Notes under the pieces: model-generated
The model's database searches: none
What the model was told of the DNA's origin: nothing
What the model saw: only the letters and a program-made list of their open reading frames with translations
Translations under genes and position numbers: made by a program
Shown here: piece by piece, positions 12,977 through 21,432 of the stretch
Layout of the letters: every line of letters begins with the position of its first letter
Position numbering within the stretch: the first letter of the stretch is position 1
NCBI GenBank assembly: GCA_903822435.1
Contig: CAIJPE010000256.1
Location: 1-33,538 of the forward strand
Length of the DNA stretch: 33,538 nucleotides
Source of the DNA: an uncultured beta proteobacterium
GTDB lineage: Bacteria > Pseudomonadota > Gammaproteobacteria > Burkholderiales > Burkholderiaceae_C
Reading direction: 5' to 3'

Positions 12977-15132
12977 CAGCGCGCCGCGGAACGGTCGGTC
13001 ACGATCTTCGGCGTGATGAACACCAGCAGTTCGGTCTTGTGGGTGGTGCGGGTGCGGTTCTGGAACAGATAGCCCAGAACGGGCAGGTCGCCCAGGAACG
13101 GGACCTTGTTGACCTGGTCCTGCTCGTTCTGCGTGAAGATGCCGCCGATCACCACGGTGCCGCCGTTTTCCACCAGCACCTGCGTCTGGACGTGCTTGGT
13201 GTCGATGGCCAGGCCCGCGGCGGTGGAGGTGGCACTGATGCTGTCCTTGTTGACGTCCAGGTCGAGGATCACGTTGCCTTCGGGCGTGATCTGCGGCGTG
13301 ACTTCGAGCTTCAGGTTGGCCTTGCGGAACTGCACCGAGGTGGCGCCGCTGGAGGTGGCGGCCTGGTACGGAATCTCGGTGCCCTGCTCGATCAGTGCCT
13401 TGACCTGGTCGGCCGTGATGACGCGCGGGCTGGACACGATCTTGCCCTTGCCGTCGGTCTCGAGTGCGGAAAGTTCGAGGTTCAGGAAGCGGTTGGCGCT
13501 GGCACCGAACAACGACAGCGCGAAGGTGGCCGCGTTGGCGCCCAATGACGAGGTGTTGGCCGGCAGGTTCACGAACTGGGTGTCGGTGTAGGTCCCGCCG
13601 GCGCCGGTCTGGTTCGTCTGCGTGCCGATGGAGCTGTAGTTGCCACCCACCGTCAGGTAGTTGCCGCCGCCCACGCTGTAGCCGGGGATGCCGTTGCGGC
13701 TGCCGCGCAGGTCGTTGCCGCCGAGCTTGACGCCCAGGGCGCGCCCGAAGGTGTCGTCGGCTTCGACGATGCGCGCCTCGATCAGCACCTGGCGGACCGG
13801 GATGTCGATCTTGGCGATCAGCGCCTGCACTTCCTCGAGCTTGCTCGGGATGTCGCTGACGAAGAGCTGGTTGGTGCGCGTTTCCCACAGCACGCTGCCG
13901 CGGGCCGACAGGATGCGGTTGCTCTGGCCGCTGCCCGTGCCGCTGGTGCTGCTGCTGGCCTGCCCTTGTCCGGTCAGGCCCCGCGCCACGACCTCGGCCT
14001 TGGTGTAGTTGAGCTGGAACGACTGGGTGCGCGTGGGCTCCAGGTCAGCCACCTTCTTCTTGGATTCGAGGTCGGTCTGTTCCTTCGCCGACAATTCGTC
14101 TTTCGGGGCGACCCACAGCACGTTGCCGTTCTTGCGCACGCCCAGGCCCTTGCTCTGCAGGATGATGTCCAGGGCCTGGTCCCAGGGTACGTCTTTCAGG
14201 CGCAACGTGACCGTGCCCGTGACGGTGTCGCTGGTGACGACGTTGAAGTTGGTGAAGTCGGCGATGACCTGCAGCAAGGCACGCACTTCGATGTTCTGGA
14301 AGTTCAGGCTGAGCTTCTCGCCCTGGAAGCCCTGGCCCTGCGTGAGCTTGTTGGGATCGACCTTGACCGGGCGGACCTCAAGCACGAACTGGTTGTCGCT
14401 CTGGTAGGCGCTGTGTTCCCAGCTGCCGCTGGGCTCGACCACCATGCGCACGCGGTCGCCGCTCTGGTAGGTGGTGATGGACTTCACCGGGGTGCCGAAA
14501 TCGGTCACGTCCAGGCGGCGGCGCAACTGTTCGGGCAGCGTGGAACGCAGGAATTCGACAACCAGGGTCTGGCCTTGCTGCCGGATGTCCACGCCCACCT
14601 GCGTGCTGGGCAGGCTGACGATGACGCGGCCGGCGCCGTCGGGTCCGCGGCGGAAGTCGACATCGGTCAGCGCCAGCGAGGTCGTGTTCTGAGGCTGCGC
14701 GAAGGCCACCGGCTGATCGGCTGCGGCGCCCACCACCGGGGTGCCCGCCACGTCCAGGATGACGAGCAGTGTCTTGCCCTGCAGCTGGGCCCGGTAGCCC
14801 GAGGCCTGCTTGAGGTTGAGCACCAGCCGCGAGCGGTCACCACCCTGCGCCACGCTGACCGAACGCAGGTTGCCCTGGTTGATATCGACGTTGTTGCGGC
14901 CGATGGCATTGCTCACGCCCGGCAGGTCGATCGCGATGCGCGGCGGGGCCTGCACCGAGAAGCCTGCGGGCACGGCGGCCAGCGGTTCGGCCAGTTCAAT
15001 GCGCACGACCTCGGTTCCCGACTGCTGGGTGCTCGTGATCGACTGGATCGCGTTCTGCGCCCAGGCGCCCAGGGGCGCCAGGAGCGCGCCGGCGGCGGTC
15101 AATGCGGCAACGGCGGCTCGCCAGTGGGACAT
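12976..15132 (-). CDS. pilQ: type IV pilus secretin PilQ
   Basis: This is the outer-membrane secretin through which the type IV pilus passes. It has 718 residues from the ATG at 15132. That start has AGGAG nine bases upstream and begins a normal signal peptide, MSHWRAAVAALTAAGALLAP, ending near GAWAQ. An earlier in-frame ATG at 15240 overlaps the pilP stop (ATGA), but it would add 36 residues that do not look secretory. The domain order is an N-terminal AMIN-type region, an STN-like segment (LNFQNIEVRALLQVIADFT), an N1-type domain with a Ser/Gly-rich insert, and the C-terminal secretin domain ending in VPFLGDLPVLGYLF and ELLVFITPKIV. It is the last canonical gene of pilMNOPQ. Confidence 0.97.
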   Translation of the reverse strand: MSHWRAAVAALTAAGALLAPLGAWAQNAIQSITSTQQSGTEVVRIELAEPLAAVPAGFSVQAPPRIAIDLPGVSNAIGRNNVDINQGNLRSVSVAQGGDRSRLVLNLKQASGYRAQLQGKTLLVILDVAGTPVVGAAADQPVAFAQPQNTTSLALTDVDFRRGPDGAGRVIVSLPSTQVGVDIRQQGQTLVVEFLRSTLPEQLRRRLDVTDFGTPVKSITTYQSGDRVRMVVEPSGSWEHSAYQSDNQFVLEVRPVKVDPNKLTQGQGFQGEKLSLNFQNIEVRALLQVIADFTNFNVVTSDTVTGTVTLRLKDVPWDQALDIILQSKGLGVRKNGNVLWVAPKDELSAKEQTDLESKKKVADLEPTRTQSFQLNYTKAEVVARGLTGQGQASSSTSGTGSGQSNRILSARGSVLWETRTNQLFVSDIPSKLEEVQALIAKIDIPVRQVLIEARIVEADDTFGRALGVKLGGNDLRGSRNGIPGYSVGGGNYLTVGGNYSSIGTQTNQTGAGGTYTDTQFVNLPANTSSLGANAATFALSLFGASANRFLNLELSALETDGKGKIVSSPRVITADQVKALIEQGTEIPYQAATSSGATSVQFRKANLKLEVTPQITPEGNVILDLDVNKDSISATSTAAGLAIDTKHVQTQVLVENGGTVVIGGIFTQNEQDQVNKVPFLGDLPVLGYLFQNRTRTTHKTELLVFITPKIVTDRSAAR

Positions 15133-15236
15133 GTTCGGGATCTCCTGCAAAACTTGGGTGCTGCCGCAAGCGCGCGAAGCGCCTTCGGTGCGGCGGCTTA
15201 CGAGCCGGAATCGGGCGGCCGAGAACCAGCTCATGG

Positions 15237-15770
15237 TCATCGCGCTTTCTCCTGCAACTGCAGCGAAGCCGGACGCTCGATCCACTCACCGGCGGCGTCC
15301 TGGACGATCTCGCGCAGGTCGACTTCGGTTTCGGCGATCTTGGTGACCCGACCGTAGTTCTGGCCCAGGTAGTCACCGACTTTGACCTGGTACAGCAGCG
15401 AGTCCACCCGCAACAGGGCAAAGGGTTGACCGAGCTTGTTGACGCTGCCGACCATGCTCATGCTGTCCAATGGGTAGGCTTCCAGGGGTTCCTTGCGACG
15501 GTTCATTTCAGCCGACAACAGGGAATTGGGCTGCCGGGCCTCTTGCTTGAGCGCCACGGTGAGCTTCTGCGAACTGAAGGGGTCGACCGCCCCGGCGCTG
15601 GCGTAGGGCTGGGGATCGAACTTCTTGGGCGGCTGCAGGGGCGTGATGTTGGGCTTGACCTCGCGGCGCTGCTGCTCCATCCAGGCCCGCAACTCGTCGT
15701 TTTCGGCGCCACAGCCTGCCAGCAGCGTCAGGGCCCCCAGGAGGCCGGTCCATGCGAGGCGGCGCATCAT
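15237..15770 (-). CDS. pilP: type IV pilus inner-membrane lipoprotein PilP
   Basis: PilP is a periplasmic lipoprotein that links the PilN/PilO inner-membrane complex to the secretin PilQ. It has 177 residues. The signal MMRRLAWTGLLGALTLLAGC has its lipobox Cys at residue 20. AGGAG lies seven bases before the first of two adjacent ATGs, and that ATG overlaps the pilO stop (ATGA). The C-terminal HR-like beta domain contains MSMVGSVNKLGQPFALLRVD and VKVGDYLGQNYGRVTKI, typical of PilP. The earlier part of the open frame is a shadow of pilO. Confidence 0.95.
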   Translation of the reverse strand: MMRRLAWTGLLGALTLLAGCGAENDELRAWMEQQRREVKPNITPLQPPKKFDPQPYASAGAVDPFSSQKLTVALKQEARQPNSLLSAEMNRRKEPLEAYPLDSMSMVGSVNKLGQPFALLRVDSLLYQVKVGDYLGQNYGRVTKIAETEVDLREIVQDAAGEWIERPASLQLQEKAR

Positions 15771-16468
15771 TTGCTGGCTCCTGCGGCCGTCGTCTTGGCA
15801 GCGGCGGCCGCCTTGCGTTGATCCGCGATCTCGGTGCTGTCCAGGTAGCGGTAGGTGCGCGCCGTGGCATCCATGGCCAGCACGCCGGCCGTGTCCTTCC
15901 CGGGTACCGGGGTGATGTTCAGGTTGTGCAAGGTCACGATCCGGGAGAGGTTCGCCACGTCGGCGGCAAAGGCGCCGATGTCGTGATACCGGCCACTGAT
16001 CCGCAGCGCGATGGGCAACTCGGCGTAGTAGTCCTTGACCTGCACGTCGCCCGGGCGGAAGAGCTCGAACTGCAGCCCGCGGCCCAGTCCTGCCTGGTTG
16101 ATGTCGGACAGCAACGCGGCCATCTCGGCCTTGCCGGGCAGCTGCTTCTCGAGCTGGGTGACGTATTCCTGCACCTGCAGCTTCTGCTTGCGAAGCTCGC
16201 TCAGGTTGACGGCCTGCGCCAGGCGGTTTCGGTAGTCTTCCTTGTACTTCGGCTCCTGGGCCCGCACGGCCTCGAGCTCGTCGGTGGCGCTGGAGAGCAG
16301 CACGAACCAGCCCACGGCCATCACGGCCAGGGCAGACAGCACCCAGGCCACGATCTTGGGCAGCATGGGCCACTGGCCCGGCTCGTTCGGGTTCAGTCCG
16401 CGGAATTGGGACGCCGCCTGATCGACGAAGCTGGTGACGTCAAAACTGAGGGTTGAGGGCTTGGCCAT
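15767..16468 (-). CDS. pilO: type IV pilus assembly protein PilO
   Basis: PilO is an inner-membrane protein that pairs with PilN and organises the PilM-N-O-P alignment complex. It has 233 residues. There is one transmembrane segment at about residues 37-58 (KIVAWVLSALAVMAVGWFV). A periplasmic coiled coil rich in Glu, Gln and Lys follows (about 65-115), then a ferredoxin-like domain with GLQFELFRPGDVQVKDYYAE and ALRISGRYHDIGAFAADVA. The tail is Ala/Lys-rich. It starts seven bases after pilN, and its stop overlaps the pilP start. Confidence 0.95.
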   Translation of the reverse strand: MAKPSTLSFDVTSFVDQAASQFRGLNPNEPGQWPMLPKIVAWVLSALAVMAVGWFVLLSSATDELEAVRAQEPKYKEDYRNRLAQAVNLSELRKQKLQVQEYVTQLEKQLPGKAEMAALLSDINQAGLGRGLQFELFRPGDVQVKDYYAELPIALRISGRYHDIGAFAADVANLSRIVTLHNLNITPVPGKDTAGVLAMDATARTYRYLDSTEIADQRKAAAAAKTTAAGASK

Positions 16469-16475
16469 GGCGGGT

Positions 16476-17138
16476 TCAGCTGGATTTCGCGGCAGGAGCC
16501 GGGGTGCCCGGCGCGCCGTTGAGCGGCAGCGTCACATTGGTGGCAGCGCCCGATGCGGCCATGGACGGCGGTGCGGTCTGCTGGCGCTTGAGCGTGACGC
16601 GCATCGAGAAATCGAACAGCCGGCGCTGTTCGCGGCCCACGGTCTGCGCCGCACTGGCCTTGATCTCGATCAGCTCGGGCTTTTCGAGCCAGGGCGAGTT
16701 GTACAGCGCGTTGCGCAGGAATTCGGAGACGCGCTCGTTGGTCTGCGCCACGCCGTTGATCAGCACCACCTGGCCGTTCTGCCGGATGGAGGTGAGGTAG
16801 ATGCCCTCGGGGGTCTGGCGCGTGATTTCATTGAGCAGGTGAACCGGCACGTTGCGGTCGGCCTGAAGGTCTTCCACGGCCTTCTGGCGTGCCTTCAGCG
16901 CATCGATTTCCATGCGCAAGGTGGCGATGTCCTTGATCTGGGTGTCCAGGCGCTCGATCTCGGCCTTCAGGAACGCGTTGCGCGACTCTTGCGCGGCGGT
17001 CATCTGCTGCAGGACCGTGTACCAGACGAAGAGCGCCACGGCACCGACGGCCGCGCTGGCGGCCAGGCTGGCGAAGAAGGCACGCTTGCGCTGCTTGCGC
17101 TTTTCTTCGCGGTGCGGCAGCAGGTTGATGAGGATCAC
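16476..17138 (-). CDS. pilN: type IV pilus assembly protein PilN
   Basis: PilN is a bitopic inner-membrane protein. Its short cytoplasmic N-terminus docks on PilM and its periplasmic domain pairs with PilO. It has 220 residues. The conserved PilM-binding sequence MILINLLPHREEKRKQRK is at the very start. A transmembrane segment lies at about residues 22-44, followed by a coiled coil and the ferredoxin-like domain. The C-terminus is Ala/Pro-rich. Its ATG overlaps the pilM stop by four bases (ATGA). Confidence 0.96.
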   Translation of the reverse strand: MILINLLPHREEKRKQRKRAFFASLAASAAVGAVALFVWYTVLQQMTAAQESRNAFLKAEIERLDTQIKDIATLRMEIDALKARQKAVEDLQADRNVPVHLLNEITRQTPEGIYLTSIRQNGQVVLINGVAQTNERVSEFLRNALYNSPWLEKPELIEIKASAAQTVGREQRRLFDFSMRVTLKRQQTAPPSMAASGAATNVTLPLNGAPGTPAPAAKSS

Positions 17139-18214
17139 TGCAGGAACCTCCGCATCGCCAGGCCGCAGGCGGTGAGATAGGAAGGCGCCTCGCGGCGCAC
17201 CCGGCTTTCACGCACCGCCGACCCGAGTTGCATCTGGTCGAAGGGGTTCACCACGTTGGAGGCGAAGCCGGTCAGGTCGGTGACGCGGTCCTTCAGGCCC
17301 GGCAGGGTGGCCGTGCCACCGGCCAGCATCACGTAGTGCACCTTGTGGTGCGGCGTGCTGGTGAAGAAGTACTGCAGGGCGCGGCCGATTTCCTGCGACA
17401 GGCTGTCGACGAAGGGCGAGAGGATGGCGCTTTCATAGTCTTCGGGCAGTTCGCCCGAGAGCTTCTTGGCTTCGGCTTCCTCGAACGAGAAGCCGTATTG
17501 GCGCGAGATGAGCTGGGTCAGCTGGGAACCCCCGAAGGCCTGGTCGCGGTCGTAGAGCATTTCGTCGTCGCGCAACACCTTGAGGCTGGTGGTGTCGGCG
17601 CCGATCTCGAACAGCGCCACCAGCGCGTCGCGGCCTTCGTTGGGCAAGGCCGAGACGACCCGGCTCATGGCCAGGCGCGAAGCGTGGGATTCGATGTCGA
17701 GCACCGCGGGCTTCAGGCCGGCGGCTTCGGCCAGGCCCTGCCGGTCCTGCACACGGTCGCGGCGCGAGGCGGCAATCAGCACTTCGACATCGCCTGCCGA
17801 CGTGGGGCTCGGGCCGATGACGCAGAAATCGAGGCTCACTTCATCCAGCGAGAAGGGGATGTACTGATTGGCCTCGGATTCGACCTGCAATTCCATTTCT
17901 TCTTCGCGAAGGCCGGCCGGCAGCATGATCTTCTTGGTGATCACGGCCGACTGGGGCATGGCCATCACGACCTGCTTGGTCTTGGTGCCGCTTTTGCTGA
18001 TCACGCGTTTCACGGCAGCAGCGACTTCGTCGAATTTCTCGATCTGGCCATCGGTGATCCAGCCCTTTTCAAAGGGCTCGGTGGCAAATCGTTCGAGGAT
18101 GTATTCGCCGCCCGCGGTCTGGTCCAGTTCGACCAGCTTCACGCTGGATGAACTGATGTCGAGCCCGATCATGGGCGGGTGCTTGCGGCCCAGCAATGCG
18201 TCAAGAAAACCCAA
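17135..18214 (-). CDS. pilM: type IV pilus assembly ATPase-fold protein PilM
   Basis: PilM is an actin-like cytoplasmic protein that binds the PilN N-terminus and couples the pilus motor to the alignment complex. It has 359 residues. The family signature IGLDISSSSVKLVELD is at about residues 16-31, with the phosphate-binding DTTSLKVLRDDEMLYDRD segment in the middle and VMLAGGTATLPGLKDRV near the C-terminus. The start is TTG at 18214: AGGAG lies eight bases upstream and the codon two before TTG is a stop, so no upstream in-frame ATG is possible. The next ATG would cut off the MGFLDALLGRK start seen in the family. It is the first gene of the pil run. Confidence 0.96.
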   Translation of the reverse strand: MGFLDALLGRKHPPMIGLDISSSSVKLVELDQTAGGEYILERFATEPFEKGWITDGQIEKFDEVAAAVKRVISKSGTKTKQVVMAMPQSAVITKKIMLPAGLREEEMELQVESEANQYIPFSLDEVSLDFCVIGPSPTSAGDVEVLIAASRRDRVQDRQGLAEAAGLKPAVLDIESHASRLAMSRVVSALPNEGRDALVALFEIGADTTSLKVLRDDEMLYDRDQAFGGSQLTQLISRQYGFSFEEAEAKKLSGELPEDYESAILSPFVDSLSQEIGRALQYFFTSTPHHKVHYVMLAGGTATLPGLKDRVTDLTGFASNVVNPFDQMQLGSAVRESRVRREAPSYLTACGLAMRRFLQ

Positions 18215-18304
18215 GATTCACACTCCTCAGCCACCCAGCCCGAAGGCCGCAAGAACCCGATTCGGGCCCGCCTCTAGCCCAGGGTAATCCCCAGGGCTTG
18301 TTAA

Positions 18305-18346
18305 GAAGTTACTTCAATGCTAGCAGTAAAGCCTTTGTGATCCCAA
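18305..18346 (-). promoter_or_regulatory. candidate pilMNOPQ promoter with palindromic operator-like site
   Basis: On the minus strand, TTGGGA (18346-18341) and TAGCAT (18322-18317) are separated by 18 bases. TGC sits directly before the hexamer, giving an extended -10. The expected start of transcription (about 18310) falls inside the perfect palindrome GAAGT-T-ACTTC (18305-18315), a natural place for a repressor. The predicted leader to pilM is about 95 nt. The call is by eye; no experiment is implied. Confidence 0.4.
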
Positions 18347-18536
18347 GACAAAAGGCAGGCTAAAAGGCTCTTCGGCGTTGTCATTCTCTAACGTGAGACC
18401 TGTAGATGAAACAACCCGAAAGCGGGGTCTCCACCTTGTCGAGCCGCCTCGTCGTTTGCGCCGTGGACAATCTCACGCCGGGCGCCTGCGGGCCCCCTTG
18501 CGGCGCCTGCGCCATGGAGCGTGCAGCGCCTTCCTG

Positions 18537-18542
18537 TAATCT
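18537..18542 (+). promoter_or_regulatory. candidate -10 element for the PBP1a gene
   Basis: TAATCT, preceded by TG, lies 24 bases before the PBP1a ATG. It would give a leader of roughly 18 nt. No convincing -35 is visible at 16-18 bases upstream, so this is weak. Confidence 0.3.
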
Positions 18543-18566
18543 ATCGGCCTCCATGCCGGGTTCTGT

Positions 18567-20921
18567 ATGACTTCTTCCGGGCCCGCCGATGCCCCCCAAG
18601 GTTCAGCCCTGCCGGGCGCCGTGCGCATTGCGTTGCGCGGGTCTGCCTGGCTGATCGGTCTGTTGCTGGCCGGCTTGCTCTCGCTGCTGTGCGTGGTGGG
18701 CGTGGCCCTGGCCGTGGCCTACCCCAACCTGCCCGAGATCGGCAGCCTGACCGACTACCGCCCCAAGCTGCCGCTGCGGGTGTTTTCGTCCGACGGTGTG
18801 CAATTGGGTGAATTCGGCGAAGAGCGGCGCAGCTTCGTGCCCATCGGGCAGATCCCCCAGGTGATGAAGGACGCCGTGCTCGCCGCCGAGGATGCACGCT
18901 TCTATCAGCACGGTGGCGTGGACTACAAGGGCGTGGCCCGCGCCGCGATCGAGAACCTGCGCGATGCACGCAGCCAGGGCGCCTCCACCATCACCATGCA
19001 GGTGGCGCGCAACTTCTACCTGTCCACCGAGAAGACCTTCACCCGCAAGATCTACGAGATCCTGCTGGCGTTGAAGATCGAGAGCGTGCTGGGCAAGGAC
19101 CAGATCCTGGAGCTCTACATGAACCAGATCTACCTCGGGCAGCGGGCCAACGGCTTCGCGGCAGCCGCGGAGATCTATTTCGGCAAGAAGCTCAAGGACG
19201 TCACGGTGGCCGAGGCCGCGATGCTGGCCGGCCTGCCCAAGGCGCCCTCGGCCTACAACCCGGTGGCCAACCCCAAGCGCGCCACCACGCGGCAGCGCTA
19301 CATCATCAACCGCATGTTCGAGACGGGCTTCATCACCGAAGCCCAGCACGACGAAGCCCTGGCCCAGACCCTGCGCTACCGCACCCAGGCCGACAACCCG
19401 GTGCATGCCGAGTTCGTGGCCGAGACGGCGCGGCAGCTGGTCTTTTCGCAATATGGCGAGGAGGCCTACACCCGAGGGCTGAACGTCGAGCTCACGATCA
19501 ACGCGGCCGACCAGATGGTGGCCTACCATGCCCTGCGCCGGGGCCTGATGGACTACGAATTGCGGCAGGTCTACCGCGGCCCGGAGGCCTACGTGGACCT
19601 GCCCGCCGATCCGACGCTGATCGACACGCGGGTGGCCGAGGCCCTGGCCGACCACCCCGACAACGACGACGTGCGCTCGGCGGTGGTGCTGGAGGCCTCG
19701 CCCCGCAAGGTGACCGCCATGCTGCAGTCGGGCGACAGCATCGTCGTGACGGGCGACGGGCTCAAGCCGGTGGCCTCGGGCCTGTCCGAGAAGGCAGGGC
19801 CCAAGACCCAGATCCGCCGCGGTGCCGTGGTGCGGGCCCTGCGCAGTGCCAAGGGCGATTGGCAGCTCACGCAATTGCCCGAAGTGGAAGGCGCGCTGGT
19901 GGCCATGGACCCGCGCAGCGGTGCGCTGCGTGCGCTGGTCGGTGGCTTCGATTTCGGCAAGAGCAAGTTCAACCACGTCACCCAGGCGTGGCGCCAGCCG
20001 GGGTCCAGCTTCAAGCCGTTCATCTATTCAGCCGCCCTTGAAAAGGGCTTCACGCCGGCCACGATCGTGAACGATGCCCCGCTGTTCTTCGACGCCGGGA
20101 CCACCGGCAGCCAGCCCTGGGAGCCGAAGAACTACGACGGCAAGTTCGACGGCCCGATGCCGCTGCAGACGGCCCTGGCCAAGTCCAAGAACATGGTCTC
20201 GATCCGCGTGCTGCGCGCCATCGGGACGGCCTTCGCGCAGGAGTGGATCCAGCGCTTCGGCTTCGAGGCCGACAAGCATCCGGCCTACCTGACCATGGCG
20301 CTGGGCGCCGGCTCGGTGACGCCCATCCAGATGGTGGGGGCCTACAGCGTCTTCGCCAACGGTGGCTACCGGGTGGCGCCCCTGCTGATTCAGCGCGTGA
20401 CCGACCAGAAGGGCAAGGTGCTGCAGGAAACCCAGCCACCGGTGCTCGACGAGAGCCTGCGCACCTTGCCGGCGCGCAATGCGTTCGTGATGGACACGCT
20501 GCTGCAGGAGGTGGCCCGTTCAGGCACGGCCGCCAAGGCGCAGGCACAGCTCAAGCGCCCCGATATCTATGGCAAGACGGGCACCACCAACGATTCGATG
20601 GACGCCTGGTTCGCGGGCTTCCAACCCACGTTGGCCGCAGTGGTGTGGATCGGCTATGACAACCCGCGCAAGCTGGGCGACCGCGAGACCGGCGGTGGCT
20701 TGGCCCTGCCGGTGTGGGTCGAGCTGATGCAGCATGCGTTGAAGGGCGTGCCGGTGCAGGAGATGTCGCCGCCCGAGGGTGTGCTGCAGTCCGGCGGCTA
20801 CTGGATGTACGATGAATACGCCCACGGCGCGGGCATTGCCAGCATGGGCCTGGAAGACACCGTGCCGCAGCCGCCCAGCACCGAGGAGCGCAGCAGCATC
20901 CTCGACTTGTTCAAGCGGTGA
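18567..20921 (+). CDS. mrcA: bifunctional penicillin-binding protein 1A (glycosyltransferase and transpeptidase)
   Basis: This is a class A PBP that polymerises glycan strands and cross-links peptidoglycan in the periplasm, anchored in the inner membrane. It has 784 residues. A transmembrane anchor lies at about residues 27-50. The GT51 domain has AAEDARFYQHGGVD, QGASTITMQVARNFYL and the KIYEILLALKIE helix. An OB-like insert precedes the transpeptidase domain. That domain has the SxxK motif GSSFKP (Ser480/Lys483), SKN (in AKSKNMVS) and KTGTTND. The gene is divergent from pilMNOPQ, an arrangement seen in many proteobacteria, and it is called ponA or mrcA in different species. The start ATG gives a short cytoplasmic tail and no strong Shine-Dalgarno is seen. 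Confidence 0.97.
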   Translation: MTSSGPADAPQGSALPGAVRIALRGSAWLIGLLLAGLLSLLCVVGVALAVAYPNLPEIGSLTDYRPKLPLRVFSSDGVQLGEFGEERRSFVPIGQIPQVMKDAVLAAEDARFYQHGGVDYKGVARAAIENLRDARSQGASTITMQVARNFYLSTEKTFTRKIYEILLALKIESVLGKDQILELYMNQIYLGQRANGFAAAAEIYFGKKLKDVTVAEAAMLAGLPKAPSAYNPVANPKRATTRQRYIINRMFETGFITEAQHDEALAQTLRYRTQADNPVHAEFVAETARQLVFSQYGEEAYTRGLNVELTINAADQMVAYHALRRGLMDYELRQVYRGPEAYVDLPADPTLIDTRVAEALADHPDNDDVRSAVVLEASPRKVTAMLQSGDSIVVTGDGLKPVASGLSEKAGPKTQIRRGAVVRALRSAKGDWQLTQLPEVEGALVAMDPRSGALRALVGGFDFGKSKFNHVTQAWRQPGSSFKPFIYSAALEKGFTPATIVNDAPLFFDAGTTGSQPWEPKNYDGKFDGPMPLQTALAKSKNMVSIRVLRAIGTAFAQEWIQRFGFEADKHPAYLTMALGAGSVTPIQMVGAYSVFANGGYRVAPLLIQRVTDQKGKVLQETQPPVLDESLRTLPARNAFVMDTLLQEVARSGTAAKAQAQLKRPDIYGKTGTTNDSMDAWFAGFQPTLAAVVWIGYDNPRKLGDRETGGGLALPVWVELMQHALKGVPVQEMSPPEGVLQSGGYWMYDEYAHGAGIASMGLEDTVPQPPSTEERSSILDLFKR

Positions 20922-20924
20922 AAT

Positions 20925-20994
20925 GGGGCCCCCAAGCTCGCTTTCGCTCGCTACCCCCCGGGGGGGCCGGCCCCGAACGAACCGGCGAAGCCGG
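20925..20994. repeat. palindromic repeat (REP-like) between the PBP1a gene and cyaY
   Basis: Directly after the PBP1a stop comes GGGGCCCCC, then AGCTCGC-TTTC-GCTCGCT, then a C6-G7 palindrome and CCGGCCCC. A second small hairpin, CCGGC-GAA-GCCGG, lies at 20982-20994. The two outer G/C blocks can pair with each other. Very similar GGGGCCCCCAAGCTCGCTT elements occur, from memory, in many copies between genes of Comamonadaceae. It lies between convergent genes and could also end transcription from both sides. Copy number cannot be judged from one window. Confidence 0.6.
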
Positions 20995-21018
20995 ATCCGT
21001 CGCGGGAAGCTTTTTCAG

Positions 21019-21369
21019 TCAGAAACTTAGAGGCTTTCCCGCCTGAGCACTGGCGTGCCGGGAAAGCGCCTCGACCAGTTCGCTGCCGTCGCGCGTGTCG
21101 CGCCACTGGCCTCCTACCCACCGGTAGTGAAAGCCGCCGGCCTTGGCCGCCAGCCACAACTCCTGCAGGGGTGGCTGGGTGTTGAGGATGATCTTGCTGC
21201 CGTCGGGAAACGCCAGCTCCAGCAGCCCGCCGGTCCGGTGGGTGTCGATGTCGATTACGTCGTCCTGCAGCCAGCGGTCGGCGCAGGCTTCCACCCGCGC
21301 CAGCAAGGCCGCGGTTTCACGCTGGTAGTCGGCGTCGCTCAGGGCCTTGGGCGTCGGGGTGGTGCTCAT
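21019..21369 (-). CDS. cyaY: iron-sulfur cluster assembly protein CyaY (bacterial frataxin)
   Basis: This is an iron-binding frataxin homologue that modulates cysteine desulfurase and Fe-S assembly in the cytoplasm. It has 116 residues from the ATG at 21369. The N-terminal helix LSDADYQRETAALLARVEACADRW is followed by the acidic ridge DDVIDIDTHRTGGLLELAFPDG and the frataxin strands IILNTQPPLQELWLAAKAGG and HYRWVGGQWRDTRDG. The start at 21369 has a weak GAAG upstream. An in-frame ATG at 21387 would add MHPEDS and is possible. The gene is divergent from lptM-lysA, a common layout. Confidence 0.95.
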   Translation of the reverse strand: MSTTPTPKALSDADYQRETAALLARVEACADRWLQDDVIDIDTHRTGGLLELAFPDGSKIILNTQPPLQELWLAAKAGGFHYRWVGGQWRDTRDGSELVEALSRHASAQAGKPLSF

Positions 21370-21402
21370 AGAATCTTCAGGATGCATGAACGAACGCGAA
21401 CG

Positions 21403-21408
21403 AGTGTA
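21403..21408 (-). promoter_or_regulatory. candidate cyaY -10 element
   Basis: TACACT on the minus strand lies 33 bases before the chosen cyaY ATG, which would place the transcript start near 21396. No clear -35 is visible. Confidence 0.3.
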
Positions 21409-21432
21409 GCGGTGCCGGGTGCCGGGGCCGCG

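Larger units (their letters stand above)
18215..18566. other. 352-bp divergent intergenic region between pilM and the PBP1a gene
   Basis: This region has lower GC than its surroundings in the central 18290-18410 stretch, as expected for promoters. It holds a candidate pil promoter (minus strand), an 11-bp palindrome GAAGTTACTTC at 18305-18315, and a second palindrome CCCGATTCGGG at 18256-18266 in the predicted pilM leader. A candidate PBP1a promoter lies at the right end. A 72-codon minus-strand open frame (18381-18599) runs into the PBP1a gene and looks like a GC shadow. No RNA gene is evident. Confidence 0.6.

Noticed and set aside
12439..13548. 369-codon plus-strand frame across the lipoprotein and pilQ
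   Set aside because: It is antisense to two better-supported genes, with low-complexity Ala/Val/Gly/Arg translation and no domain.
15132..15240. Earlier PilQ start at 15240 overlapping the pilP stop (ATGA)
   Set aside because: It would place 36 non-secretory residues before a clean signal peptide that already has its own AGGAG. Kept only as an alternative.
18381..18599. 72-codon minus-strand frame in the pilM/PBP1a gap
   Set aside because: It overlaps the PBP1a start, has no ribosome site and no family resemblance, and its composition is that of a GC shadow.
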